DNA of 64,000 bases from Catenaria anguillulae PL171. Lineage: Eukaryota; Blastocladiomycota; Blastocladiomycetes; Blastocladiales; Catenariaceae. The notes below the pieces were generated by a model, which made no database searches, was not told the DNA's origin, and was given only the letters and a program-made list of their open reading frames with translations. The stretch spans positions 1 to 64,000 of the forward strand of contig MCFL01000069.1 in assembly GCA_002102555.1 (NCBI GenBank). The letters are read 5' to 3'. Position 1 is the first letter of the stretch, and every line of letters starts with the position of its first letter. The position numbers were made by a program, and so were the translations under genes. Shown piece after piece: positions 12,636 to 25,646 of the stretch.

Positions 12636-15226
12636 ATGAGCACCGCAAATGCGCCGAACGACCCGTCAACGGCCACGTCGACAGGGGGAACAGGCACGCT
12701 CGCAACGAGTTCTGGTGCCGGTCTCGGCTCCCGGCCGCAGCTCTCGAAACTCGGTACCGCGGGAGGTCCTGGCACGAGTGCATCTGCTGCCACGTCTGCA
12801 ATCCCGCGATCACCCATCGACTCTGGTCAGAATCCAATGGACGATTACGCCTTGCTGAACGAGGTACTCAAGGATGATGACGAGGACGACCTGGAGCGCT
12901 TGATTGGACCCGCAGGCGCGTCATCACCGAGTCAGCGGGCCGGAGGGATGGTTCGAGAAGAAGGCGGGTGGGGGCCAGCTCGATCAGGGAATCAAGGTGT
13001 ATCAGGAGAGGAGGACGAGGACGAGTATGATGTGAATGAGAACTTGGACGACGCGGTTCGCAAGGTGCACCAGCGCACATTGGTGGCGAGTGCGTGGCCT
13101 ATCCCGCTTGGTTGTCACTGGATGGCACTCGGTGCTCACAAGGTCGAGTGCTGCATTTTTCGTTGGCTCCAGAATTCTCTGAACGGCCATCGTCTGGTTC
13201 CACACCATCATCACCATCAAAGAACGTCCAGCCGTCAGTAGCCCAGCAGCCCGAGGTTGTAGATGATTTCGTTCGCAACTACCTTGCATCAAAGGGCATG
13301 CTCGCCACCTTGGAAGCATTTGAGGTGTGTGTCCTACATTTCAAGTTAAAGCAAAATTATGCACTTATCAACGAGCATTCCTCTTTCTCGCCTCAGAATG
13401 AATGGTACGACCTCGCACTCACCAACCGCCTGCCGCCCGAAGACCACCAGCCGACCATTCCGGACGTGTACTCGCAAACGTCGCGGCTGGAAGAAGCCCT
13501 ACGTGCCGTGCGCACCGACCTTCAATCCATGCAAGCGACAGCCGATCGCCTTCGCACACAGCTCGACAAGGCTGTAAAGGACCGCGATTTCTTCAAGCTC
13601 CATTACACGCGCATTTCACAAGAGAAAGTCAGGTGGATGGCCGAGGCCAAGAAGATGCGGCAAGAGGTGGAGCAGGTCAGGAAGGACAATGCGGCTTTGA
13701 ACGGCAAGGTTGAGACGTTGGTCAAGGAGAGGGCCGTTGCTAGGATGGAGAGGGATCGGGCCGTGCAACAGTTGCAGCTGGGTGCTGGTCTCGACGCAGA
13801 TGCGGGCGGGATGGGTGAGTCGGCGCGAGGTGGAGCCATTCAGCAGCAGCAGCAGCAGCAACAGGGGGCAAGCAAGTCGGGACGCAACGATGTTGGTCTG
13901 CCATCCTCGTCAAGTCCTCAGCCACCGTCAAAGCGTGTCGGTGGAGCGGGGCCGGCGGGAAAAAAGCGTCCTGGGCATCATGCAAAACAATTTCAGCAGC
14001 CCGGCGACAAGCAGCAACTTGTGCCAACAGCTACTGGGCAAGCTCAGCAGTACGCAACCGAGTTCCCAGCAGAAGATCGGTACAATCCCGCGGCTTCAAC
14101 GACCTTGTCCATGCAACCCGTGCGCATCTCGGCCGTGCGAGAGGCTGTTTCGGTCAAGGCACACGATTTGGCTGTGAGCTCGTGCGTTGTCATTCTCGAT
14201 GCTGTCACGATTTCTTGTTCCACTTTGACTAATCTTTGATTGTCATACAGTGTGGCAATTCATCCTCGCAAGCTGATTCTGGCAACAGTTTCCGATGACC
14301 ATACGTGGAAGCTGTGGAACGTACCCTCTGGCGAATTGCTCATGACGGGCAGCGGGCACTCGGATTGGATTGCTGATGTGGACTTTCATCCAAAGTATTT
14401 TCCACATTAGGCACCACGATCTGTGTGCTTATGATGTGATTACTCACCCGATCTCGTATTCCTCTGCAGAGGTATTCACCTCGCGACGGCATCGGGCGAC
14501 ATGTCTGTCAAGCTGTGGGATTTCAGCAAAGGCCAAGCATCAATGACATTGCGCGAGCATACACAACCTGTTTGGTCGTGTCGATTCCACGATTCTGGAC
14601 ATTTCTTGGTGAGTGGGTCCATGGATCACACGGCCAAAGTATGGGATCTCGTTGTGTACGTGCGTCAACCGCTGCTTGTTACCATCGTTGTAATGCATAC
14701 TTACTGCCATCTTTGCTCATTGACAGTGGTAAATGCCGTCAAACATTCCGCGGCCACTCGGACTCTGTCAATGCTGTGACCTGGCAACCCTATACCAACA
14801 CGTTTTACACCGTGTCTGGTGACAAAACCGTGTGCGCTTGGGACGCGCGCGCAGGACTCGCGGTGCAATCCTGTTTGGCCACACCAACGCCGTCAATGGG
14901 ATCGCCTTTGCACCCGCCGCTGACAAGTTTGCGACGTGTGACTCGGACGGCATCGTCAAGGTGTGGGACCCGCGCCAGGCCAGTGGCGAGGTCACGTCCA
15001 TGGATCTTGGCCCGCATCCAGCAAACAAGGTGTCAATGGACGCTTCCGGCATGGTGGTGGCCGTGGCGAGTAATGATGGGTTGGTCAGGCTGGTGAATTT
15101 GAGGGATGGAACGAGGAGGGAGTTGGTTGGGCATGCAGATGCCGTACAGACGTGTGCTTTGATCATGCCCAGGGCGAGTATTTGGCGACGGGGGCTAGTG
15201 ATGGCGTATGGAAGGTCTGGCATTGA
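12636..15226 (+). CDS. SPAG16: SPAG16/PF20 axonemal central-apparatus WD40 protein
   Basis: PF20/SPAG16 is a WD-repeat protein of the C1-C2 bridge of the flagellar central pair. The ATG at 12636 follows the in-frame GTC. Order: acidic N-terminus with DDDEDDLERL, a LisH-like block DDFVRNYLASKGMLATLEAF (near 13262-13324) followed after the intron by NEWYDL as in SPAG16, a coiled coil (about 13470-13790), a Gln tract, then WD40 repeats with SDDHTWKLW, SGDMSVKLWDF, SMDHTAKVWDL, SGDKTVCAWDAR, SDGIVKVWDPR and SDGVWKVWH at the end. Introns: 13090-13172, 13325-13396, 14182-14250 (branch-like ctaat), 14395-14469, 14656-14726. The frame breaks at 14874-14876 and 15158-15160, each at TTT; one extra T at each restores the conserved repeats and the stop at 15224. 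It is therefore probably intact in the organism. Confidence 0.92.
13842..13865 (+). repeat. CAG/CAA repeat encoding poly-Gln in SPAG16
   Basis: Eight consecutive Gln codons, mostly CAG, lie between the coiled coil and the WD40 domain of SPAG16. The human and algal proteins have no Gln tract in this place that I recall, so it is likely a neutral, length-variable linker. Confidence 0.7.
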
Positions 15227-15405
15227 TTGACCATGTGAAGAGGTATTATTGGCGACTTTTATGGATGATTTGTCTGTGGAATTGCGTATTTATATTGAAG
15301 CATTGATTAATCGACTACTTGCTGGATATTGAACTACACAAATCAAGGCCCTGTATGCAATACCTTTCTATCGAGCAGCTGTTCCGCGAGCATGTGCAAG
15401 TCGAC

Positions 15406-17169
15406 TCAGGGCTCGAGCATTTGGCACGGGCGGCGTCTCAGCCGCTGGTAACCCGCCAAGTCCAGCTGGTTTGGTGACCGCCCTGCAGTGTTGACCTCTT
15501 TGCCTGTTCCCCGTGCCTTTTTCGTCTTTTTGACCCCAATCCGCTCGTGAACCTGCTTGGCGATGGTCGCTTGGCACTCGCTCGCCAATCGCTCGACCTG
15601 CGCATGCAATTGGTTGATGTCTGTTGCTTGCTCGAGCAAGGTGGTGGGAATCGTGTGCAGCGCACGTGAGGTGGTTGGGAGCATGTATGTTGGGAGTGAG
15701 TCGGGGAATGGCGCTTGAAGTGAAGCGGGCGGTGGAAGCTGCTGGGAGTTTGATTTGGTGCGATAGGAGAAAGAGAGTGCCGCATCGGACTTGTGGCAGG
15801 CCCAGAAGGCGTGGATGACATGATGGCTTGCGAAAAGATCGGTTGGGAAATGTCGGGAACGTGGTATGTTGATGGTTGAAGCCTGCAATGGGACAAGACG
15901 ACATTCGAATCAGAATCAACATCGATCTGTCTCATAGTCTCGGCTTGAGCGGGTCTGTTATGTACCTCCGTCCGGTCAAGACTTCCCAACACTCAAACAC
16001 AACCGCCCACGCTAGCTCCCTATGTCCGGAAATCACCATGGCAATCACATTTGGCGATAGGTCCAATCCCAATCGCCCGCCAAAAACTTGCGCAACTGAG
16101 CCCAGTTTCTCGATTTGCTCTGCGATCCGCACCCATTCTGAAAACTGTGCATTGGAAACCCATCACGAGCCAAAAGCGACTTGGAATTGCTCACGTCGCC
16201 TTCCTCAGCAACATCCGCCATTCCAGCCACAGCGTTGGTCGGATGGGAGCGCACAATAGCGTCAATAGGCAGTCGCTGGTTTGCGCGAGGGACACGGCCC
16301 GCGAGTGCATGCGGTGGAAAGTAGCGCGAAAAGATTTCGGCAATGAGATACCCGTTGGCGAGCGTGGTTGGTGTCACGGGTGTCTCGAGATTGAGGGATC
16401 GGAGCCATTGAAGGCATTCGCGCGGCGGTTGGCGAGCGGAGGGTACAGCGCTGGAAGCCCCCGGTTGCTTGGCGACGATCGAGTGCGGGTGGGAAATGTG
16501 AGGCAATGGGTGCTTGACAATGGGGGAAGCTGCAAGCGAGCCGGCGGGTGGAGAGCCTGGGCGGGTTGGCAGCCATTTCGTTGGATCATCGGCTATTGTG
16601 GTGGCAGTTTGAGGGACGCTGGCCGGAGGTGAGGCGCTCAAGACACTGATGACTGGTCTGGGCGACTGTGCAGGGGCCGTCATGAGGGATGGTGTCGTCG
16701 TAGGGGTGTTGAAGGCCGGTTATGGACGGAATCGGGAATGTGGCCTGCGGTTCTGATCTGTAAGCCAGATGTTTCCCGATCTTGCGATTGGCTTGATTCA
16801 GGCGACTCAATCATGTCACTCGGTCGTACACTCGCAAAGCCGTTCCCGGAAACATTGGTTTCGGACAACGTTGAAGACCCGATAGTCGGTGTGGGCCCGA
16901 CGAAGAAAAAGTTTAGGGGACAGAGTCCGTGGTGAGGCAAATGTTGCAGGATTTCCCTCCGAGACAATGCCGCGTGGAGTTACAGCCATGAATGACTCGG
17001 TTGACTTGAATGGATCCGTGTACGAGTCGAGAATTCGCATGGGTGGCGCCGTTGATGGTGCTGCCATTGAACCACGACCGGACGCTGGACGCGCCGACAA
17101 AGTGTTGGATCCGCCAATCCCAACGCTGCTGTATGGCGGCGGGTCGACTTGATTATGCGATGCGGACAT
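15406..17169 (-). CDS. SPATA4-like CH-domain (CH_2) ciliary protein, frame-broken
   Basis: The core matches the SPATA4/CH_2 family: ECLQWLRSLNLETPVTP, LANGYLIAEIFSRYFP (about 16340-16440), then NWAQLRKF and, in the next frame, LSPNVIAMVISGHRELAW plus a leucine-rich helix ending in ECWEVLTGR (about 15960-16100). Family members are tied to axonemal or microtubule functions. The break at 16082-16086 (five A, T in sense) is repaired by one extra T. A GT-AG intron (about 15888-15969) joins to a C-terminal exon with Ser/Pro-rich sequence and a short coiled coil (LLEQATDINQLHAQVERLA). The N-terminus from the ATG at 17169 is Ser/Pro-rich and needs further single-base repairs (near 16905, 16917 and 16684); an internal ATG at 16683 is an alternative start. 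It is convergent with SPAG16, with 180 bp between ends. Confidence 0.7.
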
Positions 17170-17634
17170 GATTCCGTTTCATTTCATGGGGTGTCATTGG
17201 TGGCCGCAACTGTTTAATGATGTGGTCGTGTGCATTCATGGTTCGGAAATTGAGGGATGCTGCCCACTCGCGCTGTCATCACCCGCGGACAGTCAACTGG
17301 AGATGAGATGGGTTCTCTGAGAAGAAACTAGCAAAAAGAAGGGTATCCTATGGGGCTACGAGCTGCAATGAAGCCAGTCCATATCCCCCATGATGGGACG
17401 AGCAGGTGGATGAAAGCTTGGCGTGCTCACATTTGCCATGAAGGGACACCAAGTTAGGTTGCCCATGTCCATAAGCATATACAGACCGAGTGAAGGCCAT
17501 ACCGTCGGTGTTGGATCGTTTGGCCAATGACTCACCATTCAGGACCACGCTGAAAATTGAGGAACCTCAGTGGGAGTAAATTTGCACGATTACGAGAACA
17601 GTTGAGCTATCAATGCACTCACGCACAATCAGCA
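17170..17634. promoter_or_regulatory. divergent promoter region, SPATA4-like / ankyrin-like gene A
   Basis: About 465 bp between two divergent ATGs. Small ORFs here lack any family signal. No regulatory motif could be assigned. Confidence 0.35.
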
Positions 17635-19487
17635 ATGGATCAGCCGCCCACACTAACCTACGACGTTCTTGTCGCCATCCTCACGGCCACGCTCGGCCTA
17701 CTCCGGCACCGACGCCTGATTCGCGGCTTTGCACTCCCGCCACACTCTCGCGGGCTGCTCGCCGACCTCCTCTTGGTGATGCCTGACCTGGACCCACTCG
17801 CTCGCATCATTCTGCCCTTGCTCCCGCACGCTTGGCCCGTCCAAAGCGCCGCCACGTACGGCCGACTCGACGTCCTCATGTATGTGCATGATCGAGGACT
17901 GCTCGGCACGTCCGAGGCTCCCAACAAGGCACGTATCCAGGCCATCTTGGCCGCGGCAAACGCCGCCGAGCACTTGCACATTCTGCGATGGCTACTCGCC
18001 CAGTGGCCAGCAATTGTGCAGGCCGACATTTGGTCGGCCCAACGCGCGATTGGAGATGCGTGCAACATGTCGCCGCCAGAGCGCGGGATCGCGTTGATGG
18101 ATTTCTGGGTGTATGATGCTGGACTACTTGAAGACTCGGCCAGCGAGCGCCGGCAAGTTGTGCTGGCCGATGAGGCCGTGTACAAGGCCATCAGCCTGGC
18201 CTTTGGCAAGCAGAATCGTTTGGTGCTTGAATGGTGGGGCAGAAACTCGCATGTGTCCAAGCAGGCAGGCTCTGGGACTGGGACTGGGTTCATACTGCGA
18301 TCCGAGCTGGCCATTGTTCTCTTGTGGGATTGTGTGCCGACTTGGAGGACGCTGGTCATATTCAGCTTTCAACGACAGCCAGACCAGGTAGTCGTGCCAA
18401 TGCGGCCCATGGTGGTCTCCGCACTTGCCGCGGATGCTCGCCTGGACACCCACATGGTTGACTTGACGTGCATGTGCACTCCGTACCCAAAGCACGACCA
18501 ATCTCTTGTCCTTTGCTCCATTTTTGGAAGGATCATCAAGCGGCCAAGGGCAAGCCCATCATTCTCACGAGCCGGTCGATTGAGCAAGCGCGTGGCCCAC
18601 AAGTGCTGGATTGGTTGTTCAAGGAATCGCAGCTTCCGCTCAAGTACTCGACCAACACTGCACTCAAGTTTGCCACATCGAAGGGAAAGATTGACGTTTT
18701 GGATTGGTGGGCAACTCTCGAAAGAGTGGGCTTGTGGCGTCCGAGTTGGAATACGACGAGTGGATCATGATTCTTGCAACCATGTGCTGTGAGTTGGATG
18801 AAGAAGGCAACGTGGTGTCGGTTGCGAAAACGCCGCGCGGGTTCACTGTGTGGAAGCCCGACGCTGCCGATTGGTGGGTTGCATCTGGATTGGATCTCAA
18901 GTTACCTGGTCCGCACTCGTCAGTTCCCAGTGTGATTGACTTGTGTGCATTCGAGCCGGCCTTGAACTGGTGGTTGGCGCGTGCCAAGCGCCTCAAGGCA
19001 CAGGCGGCGGCGGCAGGGCATGCCGAGATTCCCTGGTCGACTTTTTCCCGCATTACACGACAGCTGGAATTTTCGTGCCGCGTACTGGGGCTCAACATCG
19101 GTGTATCGGTGGTGGAAGAATGTCTACGACAAGGGAATCCTCCCGCCGTGCTCGCCGTCCGCTCCGAATCCCGCCGTGCATCAACCGTACTCGCACAGTC
19201 GCATCGTTGAACTGGCGGCCATGTGTCCAAACGAGTGGGAGTACGACTTCAACTTGCGGTCAGTCCTGGAATCGTCAACCAATGCTGTCTCCTTTCGTGG
19301 AAGCCTGGTCGAGTGGGCGAGGCAGCGTGTGCTTCGGCCAGAGAATCCGCTGCCCGACTGGGGGCCCAACATTGTTTTGCGAGTGTGCGGCAATCTTGGG
19401 ATCGACCCAGAAAATGGCGGGTTGCCGCCGCCAGAGGGTGGGTATGTGAGAAAAGGACCAGGTGAAGCAATGGTGTTTAGCTGGTGA
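17635..19487 (+). CDS. tryptophan-rich ankyrin-like family protein (paralogue A)
   Basis: I recognise no named family, but it has a clear paralogue at 38299-39290 and a duplicated 3' fragment at 39375-39905. It is a chain of helical repeats with W-rich turns (LRWLLAQWPAIVQADIWSAQ, MDFWVYDAGLLE, LVLEWWGRNSH, VLDWWATL, NWWLARAKRLKA, YRWWKNVYDKGILPPC), resembling degenerate ankyrin or helical repeats. The frame changes at 18512-18514 (TTT), 18721-18723 (AAA), 19031-19033 (CCC) and 19070-19073 (TTTT). One extra base at each gives a continuous protein to the stop at 19485, and the last two agree with the sister copy. The stretch 18310-18400 is unresolved (intron or two breaks). No signal peptide or membrane segment is seen. 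Function unknown. Confidence 0.65.
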
Positions 19488-19726
19488 TATCACATGCATC
19501 GAATGTTTTGCGTATACGAGCGTTGAACCAAGCAAGAGCAAAAAATGCAATTCTCAAGCTGTGTTCGCGCTGCCTGAGCACTTTCCTCAACCACTTTTTT
19601 TATCCGTCTCGTGCGAACAAGACTGGCTGGCTGTCAGTTTCACCAATGGCACAAACACAAAATCGCTTGCGATGCAAGTAGTCTTTCAGGTCGAACAACC
19701 AGGCAATACAATTCCATGCATTCGAA

Positions 19727-20873
19727 ATGACAGTCAATACCGATATGAATTCTCCAAGCAAAAAGGCTGAGCCAAGTGCAACCACAGATCCAGTCACATT
19801 CAACCGCACACGCCTCTCGAAATCCGAATGGTCCAAGCTTCCGACCCTGATCAAGGCAAAGTATCTCGTTTGCGAAAAGCCGACCGGGCGAACAGCCGTA
19901 TGTACCTTTCATGAGAACAATAACATGAAATGAGGTCCTCATTCTCACCTGGGCATTGACGGTTGCGGCTCGGCAGGAATGGACAGAGACAGCCGCAGAC
20001 GTGTTCGCGCGCGAACCGCACATGGACTCAGAAGCGCGGTGGAGGAGCCAACAAGTCAAGCGATCCATCACTGCAGCTCAATACAAGCACATCGTCTCGG
20101 CGGGTCACCAGCGCCATTGTGATTCGTGAGCGCAAGTCATTTGATCCGTCCACTTACCATCTCGGCACAACCAATCTGTAGGTGTCCCAACCCGTACTGC
20201 CAACCAAAGATGTATACTGTATCCTGTGACTGACACACCACCAAATCGCAGAGACGGCTCGCGAAACGGAAGTACGCTCAACCTGGTCGACCCTCGTGCA
20301 CCTGCGACCCGGCCTACAACCCCACGCCGGGCCGTCTTTGGCGGCCATTCCGGTGTTGACGCCGAGCTGTTTGGCCGCGCTGCCCGTGATGGTGGTAGCA
20401 ATGACGACTTTCAAGACGAAGCCGACATGGGAACCATTCTCGTGCCTCGTGGCAAGAAGAGCAAGAAGCACGCCAAAGCCGTTGACGAGCTTACCAAATG
20501 TGTCACCAACATGATGCTACACACCCCTGCTTCGTCCAACCCCACATCCACCTTGCTCAACGTTCCCGGCAGCATCCATTCTCGATCTGGCGCCTGGTCC
20601 GCACCCGTCACGGGCCATTCGGCAAGGGGCAACTTATCGGCACAACGTATTCACTCTACACGTACACGACTGACTGCTTGGAAGGACGAGATGGTGTCTC
20701 AGCTGGTCGAGCGGCAGCCGTCGGCACTGACTGCGATTGTGCTCAAGGAAGTGGTGGCACGACCCTTGTCAAGTTATGTAACAAAGAGCGAGCGACATGT
20801 CCGCATGGATGACGACGAGAGGTGGCGGTTGCATGTCCTGGTTTGCCGAGCGAACGAGGCGATTGGCGAATGA
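19727..20873 (+). CDS. hypothetical protein, three exons
   Basis: Not recognised. Exon 1 runs from the ATG at 19727 (MTVNTDMNSPSKK, then RLSKSEWSKLPTLIKAKYLV) to 19897. A GT-AG intron at 19898-19976 is in phase. Exon 2 continues EWTETAADVFAREPHMDSEA, and a third reading frame nearby gives SAIVIRERKSFDPSTYHLG, so a small frame problem lies near 20100. A second intron (about 20178-20251) joins to DGSRNGSTLNLVDPR. The last exon has a KKSKKH basic patch, helical segments and DDDERWRLHVLVCRANEAIGE at the end, with the stop at 20871. It is charged, soluble and about 330 residues long. Confidence 0.5.
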
Positions 20874-20874
20874 C

Positions 20875-21250
20875 TGCGCACTTGGCCTGAAGGAGGTATG
20901 AGTGAACATGACTTGTACATATGGATTCCTTAGTGCCTTGTCCGTTCCTTGTGTGTGTACAGTATGTATTCATTTCTGCACAAGAAGTCAATAGAAACAC
21001 CGCATAGACCAAATGTCACCTGGCCGCTCCCGAGGTATACATGTACTAGGTAGTATGGTACGAGGACCGGTACTAACAGCGAAACAATGACATGATTGCA
21101 AACACAAATGGGAAAAAAGAGAACAAAAAAAAACCAAAGATGGTGGACCCGAACAACAAACGACAACACCGAGCTGGCAAAATAAAGGACAAAGGAAAAG
21201 AGAGAGAACTCGTAATTTTCGATTGCGTACACGTAGTGCATATTCTTTCA
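20875..21250. other. convergent intergenic region
   Basis: AT-rich stretch between the 3' ends of the hypothetical gene (+) and EDC4 (-), with an A9 run near 21128. It is probably 3' UTRs and polyadenylation signals. No gene seen. Confidence 0.4.
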
Positions 21251-21253
21251 TCG

Positions 21254-24200
21254 TCACTTGGCCGCCATTTCAATCGTACTCTTGAGTGTCCTCATAAGCA
21301 ACCCGACAGCAGGCAAATACGCAGAGCGCTTGCCAGCGCGCATGTTCTGCACGAGGATCTTTTCCAACGCCGACACATCGTTGACTGCCTGAGTCAAGTA
21401 TTGCCCCACATAGGCAGACACGCCGGAATCCTCGACATCGAGCGAATTGACGAGCGCCTGCAACCACCTGACACGCGCATCCAACGAGGCCTCGTCCTCG
21501 GCGAGTGCCGACAGCTGATGCGCAAGCGTCACCATGAGCGCAATCATGGTGGGTTGCGCGAAAAGGACGGCCAAGTTGTTACCGGGCGGCAGCGGGTGCG
21601 AGATAACCAGGTTGCAGGTCATTCGGAGCGAGTCAGCTGAACCCATAGCCAGGCGGAAGGCATCGTCCCATGCACCAATCGAAATGAGATGGTTGACGTG
21701 TTCTTCAATCGAGGCGTCCTCGGCTGGGCCATTCGCGGGCGAAGGCGACGATGACGTGAGTCTCTGGTGGTGATCGGCAGCGTTGGCAAACTCATCGTCC
21801 TCTTCCGACTCTAATTCCTCTTCGTCTTCAGACTCCTCCTCTCCCGACTCTGATTCCTCGTCTTCGCCGTCTTCCTCTTCCTCCTCTCCCTCCTCACCTT
21901 CAGAGGACATGACGACCACGGCCGCTCCATTCTGCGCACGACCAATGTGGTTCAACTGCCCGCTGACCTTTTCCGCAACCTGCTCAACCATCCTTTCCAC
22001 ACCCTTTTCAAACGCGCCGGCCACCTGCTTGAACATTTCCTGCGTAGCGCGCTCATACGCCGGGACCAACTTGTCCACAACCACCTGCTGGCAAGCACGC
22101 ACCACGTCCTGCTGCACATGCTTGACCTGCTTGACGTGGTCCTTGGACATGGCCGCGAGCTGCTCGGCAACCTGCTGGGCCACAGCGGGCATCACAAAGG
22201 ACTGCACCTGGGTTGCGACGGCCGAGTGAACGGTGGACGTGAGCGACTCGGTGAGCACGCGGACAAGCTCTGCTTGCCGGTCCGATTCGGCAGCAAGACG
22301 AGCGGCGTGGTCCGCTTCTAGGCGTGCTGTCAGCTGTGCAAGGCGTGCGTCGAGAAGAGCATTGAGTTGGGACTCGGTCAGACCAACGGGTACAGCTGGC
22401 GAGGCAGTGGCCACAGGCAAGCCGACCAGAGGCACTGGTGTTGTCGGGCTCGCTACGGGCGATGCGCGTGCATTACCGGAACGCGTGCGTCCATTTCCAC
22501 TACCACTCCCGCCACGCTGCAGCAACCCGGCTGGAGACGATGCCGTTGAAGACTCGGCCTTGGACATGGCAGTCTTGCTCGTGGTGGACACGGCTGGTTG
22601 GCCCTTTTTCCCCTGCTTTTCCTTTTCCTTTTCCTTGTCTTGCTGAACCGGCGACGGTTGCCTCTGGGCGCTGCCCGAAAGAGACGCCACCGACCCCGTT
22701 GTCTTGATGGCTCCAGCCTTGTTGCCCGACACAACTTGAACCACGACCGCAGGCCACACCTCGGGTACCACCGCCTCGGCTTTCCCTGCATTTCCGCCCA
22801 ACAAGACCACGGCCGCATCCACGGACCCAGCCCAGAGTCCAGCCATTTCACTCGCAACAACGAGCGAGTTACCCTTGACCGACCACCCAATCATGGGATC
22901 AGCCGACGGGTACTCTGGCAAGGGCACGCGCGCAAGCTTGGTCGGTAACCAACTGCCCGGTGCCAGCGTGATGACGGCCACGGGTCCCATCCCGCGCGCA
23001 TGCTTGGTATACCCACACAGTCCGCCTGACGAAATGCCCGCACTCGTGTCGCATTGTAGCCACAGCCGGTGCTGGTTGGCGGCCGGCGTGCACCCCGAAA
23101 GGCGCGAGAACTTGTTGTTGCCTGCAACCGTCATCACAGACAAGATCGATGCCGACATTTGCGCCTTTGTCTTTGCGCGCGACACGCTGACGATGGCCAC
23201 GGCCGAGGTCGTTGCGAGAGCAAGCACGAGCTCCGAGTCTGTGTGCGCAATACTGTGCACACCAATCACCTCCACGGCCAAGGCTTGGTCGCCGCCGCCC
23301 ATGGCGGTTGCAAGTGCCGACGTGAGCACAATGTTGCGCGCTGGCGTCAGGTTTTGCCACAACTTGAGGTCTGCGCCCGACCGTGTGCATGTGACAAAGA
23401 ATGGCGACATGGTCGACAGCACCAAATGCGCCACGGGCTCGTCCGAGGTCGAGTCGAGCTTGACGGCCGTTGCCTTGGCAGCAACGCCCGATTCGTCCGT
23501 GACAGATGGCACATGAGCCAAATCCACAACCACGCGCGCGATATTTGCATCGCCGGCACTCGCCATGCCAGCGACATCCACCTTGACGAGATACTGTGCA
23601 AACCCTCCGTCCACACTAGACTCTACCAATGCAATGAGCTGCATGGTCGGCAACAACAAGACCTTGGTGACGCGCACGTCCGCATCCCCCGCATCAGCGT
23701 CTTGGCCGCCAACATGCACCTGGACCTCGCCAAACCGGACCACGGACCCTTCCTTGCGCTTGATCTTGAACACAACGACTTTGCCGCCCTCGTACGCAAC
23801 GGCGATCAGCTTGGGCATCATATCGACGGCCACAGCCACGTGGCGTGGGTGCTCGGTATCGTCCAGGACGCTGAGCGGCTGGCGCGCGGCCACATCCACC
23901 ACGACCAGCTCGCCCGCTGCCGTCACATAGGCAACATACATGCCATCCGACGATTGCGTCAAAAGATCAAAGTGCCCCGGACGCAAGTCCCCGCCAACAT
24001 GCACAGGCACCAAATCGGCGGGCGCCTTGGCCAGTGTCGGATACTTGTGCAGGCCGCCGCCGGCCTTGGCCACTGGATAACTTACCAGGTGTGCAGAGGC
24101 CGATGCTTGTGCGGGTGGGGGCGGGCGCAGCACAAACACAGCGTCACTGGACGCGTCAGGCCACGACTGTGCCGACTGCGCTAGCTGGGCAAGGTGCTGG

Positions 24201-25646
24201 CTGGTCATATCGGCTGGCGCAGGTACAGCCGTCACTGGCGACGTGGCCGTCGATGAAGTTGCAGACGCACCTCGGCCCGACGACGCCAAACGTGCTGGGC
24301 TGAGTGGGCGCAACGTGGCCAGTTCCTGCGGCGTGTCCGAGTCGAGCAACGCGGCTGGATCAACCACGACGGGCGACTGCGCTTGCTCTTTTTGGTGCGG
24401 TTGCTTGGCATGCCGTGGAGACACTGGAGCGCCACCGCTGCCGCTGCCGGCGCCACGCGTCCCGCGGGTCGTTGTTGGAGACTTGACTTGACCACCCGTA
24501 GCTTGTTTCTTGGCACCTGGCTTGCCTTGCATGCCTGCGGCGGCCGAAGCGGGTGTGCTCGACCTGGACGACGCCGGGGCAGCGGCAGCCGTGGCACGTG
24601 TGCCCGGATCGCTCTTGATGGACACGCTCGTGCTCGCGGACGAAGGCTTGCGTTCGTGAACCGACTGCGACCCGGCTCCAGTCGGCATAGTCGGCGCAGC
24701 GCCGCCGTCCAAGTGTTCAAACGCCAAGAACGGGTTGGTGTATGAAAAGGACGAAGCCGTGGGCGACGTGATTTGCGCGGCCACCGGCACGGGAGCGATC
24801 GTGGGCGGCGGCGGCGGCATGGTGTTGACGGACGCGCTGACAACGGTGTTGTTTGTCGCGTTGGACGAGATGGACGACGACCGCGACGTGCGTTGGCCAA
24901 TGGTTGCGGCCGAGGTGCTTGTGGGCGAGCCGTGGCCACCGCCGCCGCCACCATAGGAGGAGCGGGTGGGTGACTTTGAGGTTGCGCGGCGGGTGGGCGA
25001 TTTGGGTTTGGGTGCGGGCATACTGGTTGAATGTGGCGGCGAATGATGAGAAGGCTATTCTCGTTGACAGAAACCACAAACGGATGGTCAAAAACAAAGG
25101 CGCCGTACCCATGGTTGCTGCCACGCCCATTCGTCACGGCAGACGAACTCGAAAAGGACGCATCGCCGTCGGCTCCGACAGGAAACGCATCCGCGGGCGT
25201 TGCCTCTGGTGCAGCCATCGCGGCAGCAGCGGGCGGCGCGGTGTTAAATCCACCGAGCAAACCCAACAATGCCGGATTTTGTGTCCTGCCCTGTGCAGCG
25301 ATCGCGACAAGCCCTTGCAATGCGTTCACGGACCCAGGCTGAGGAGCACGCGCACCGCCACCGGTGGCCGTGGGGGGCCAGCGGACTGCGGGCGTGAGTG
25401 GCAAGCCGTACGCGGAAAAAGCGCGGGGTTGCTGTTGCGAGGCCATGGCCGGGTTGGGCGGAAGCGAAGGTTGGAGAGGTTGAAGAGGCCCTGCATGCGG
25501 CCGAGGCCGGGGGTGTGGGCCGAAGTGCCCGTGGGCGAGAGCGGGCCGCCATTGCCGTTTTGCGGCTGGCCGGGCTGCTGGTGGTGCTGGGGGCGTTGGG
25601 CGTTGGCGTTGCCCGAGATGAGGTTGAGGAGCGGGTTCTGTTCCAT
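21254..25646 (-). CDS. EDC4: EDC4/Ge-1-like mRNA decapping scaffold
   Basis: Ge-1/EDC4 is the P-body scaffold linking DCP1/DCP2. The 1255-residue frame from the ATG at 25021 has a basic Ser/Pro N-terminus, a divergent WD40-type beta-propeller (about 24080-22850), a low-complexity linker, a long coiled coil rich in Gln/Ala/Val (about 22400-21940), an acidic tract (about 21900-21790), and the helical C-terminal Ge-1 domain beginning EEHVNHLISIGAWDDAFRLA and ending LMRTLKSTIEMAAK. Upstream, the ATG at 25646 (MEQNPLLNLISGNANAQRP) opens an N-terminal extension of about 200 residues ending in FVFDHPFVVSVNENS and IIRRHIQP. It joins the long frame if one C is restored near 25464 and one near 25024. 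Either start is possible; I prefer the upstream one. The big ORF itself has no frame break. Confidence 0.8.

Noticed and set aside
14850-15230. SPAG16 as a pseudogene because of two frame breaks
   Set aside because: All WD40 signature residues are kept on both sides of each break, and a single extra T in each TTT run restores the protein to its natural end. Sequence error is simpler.
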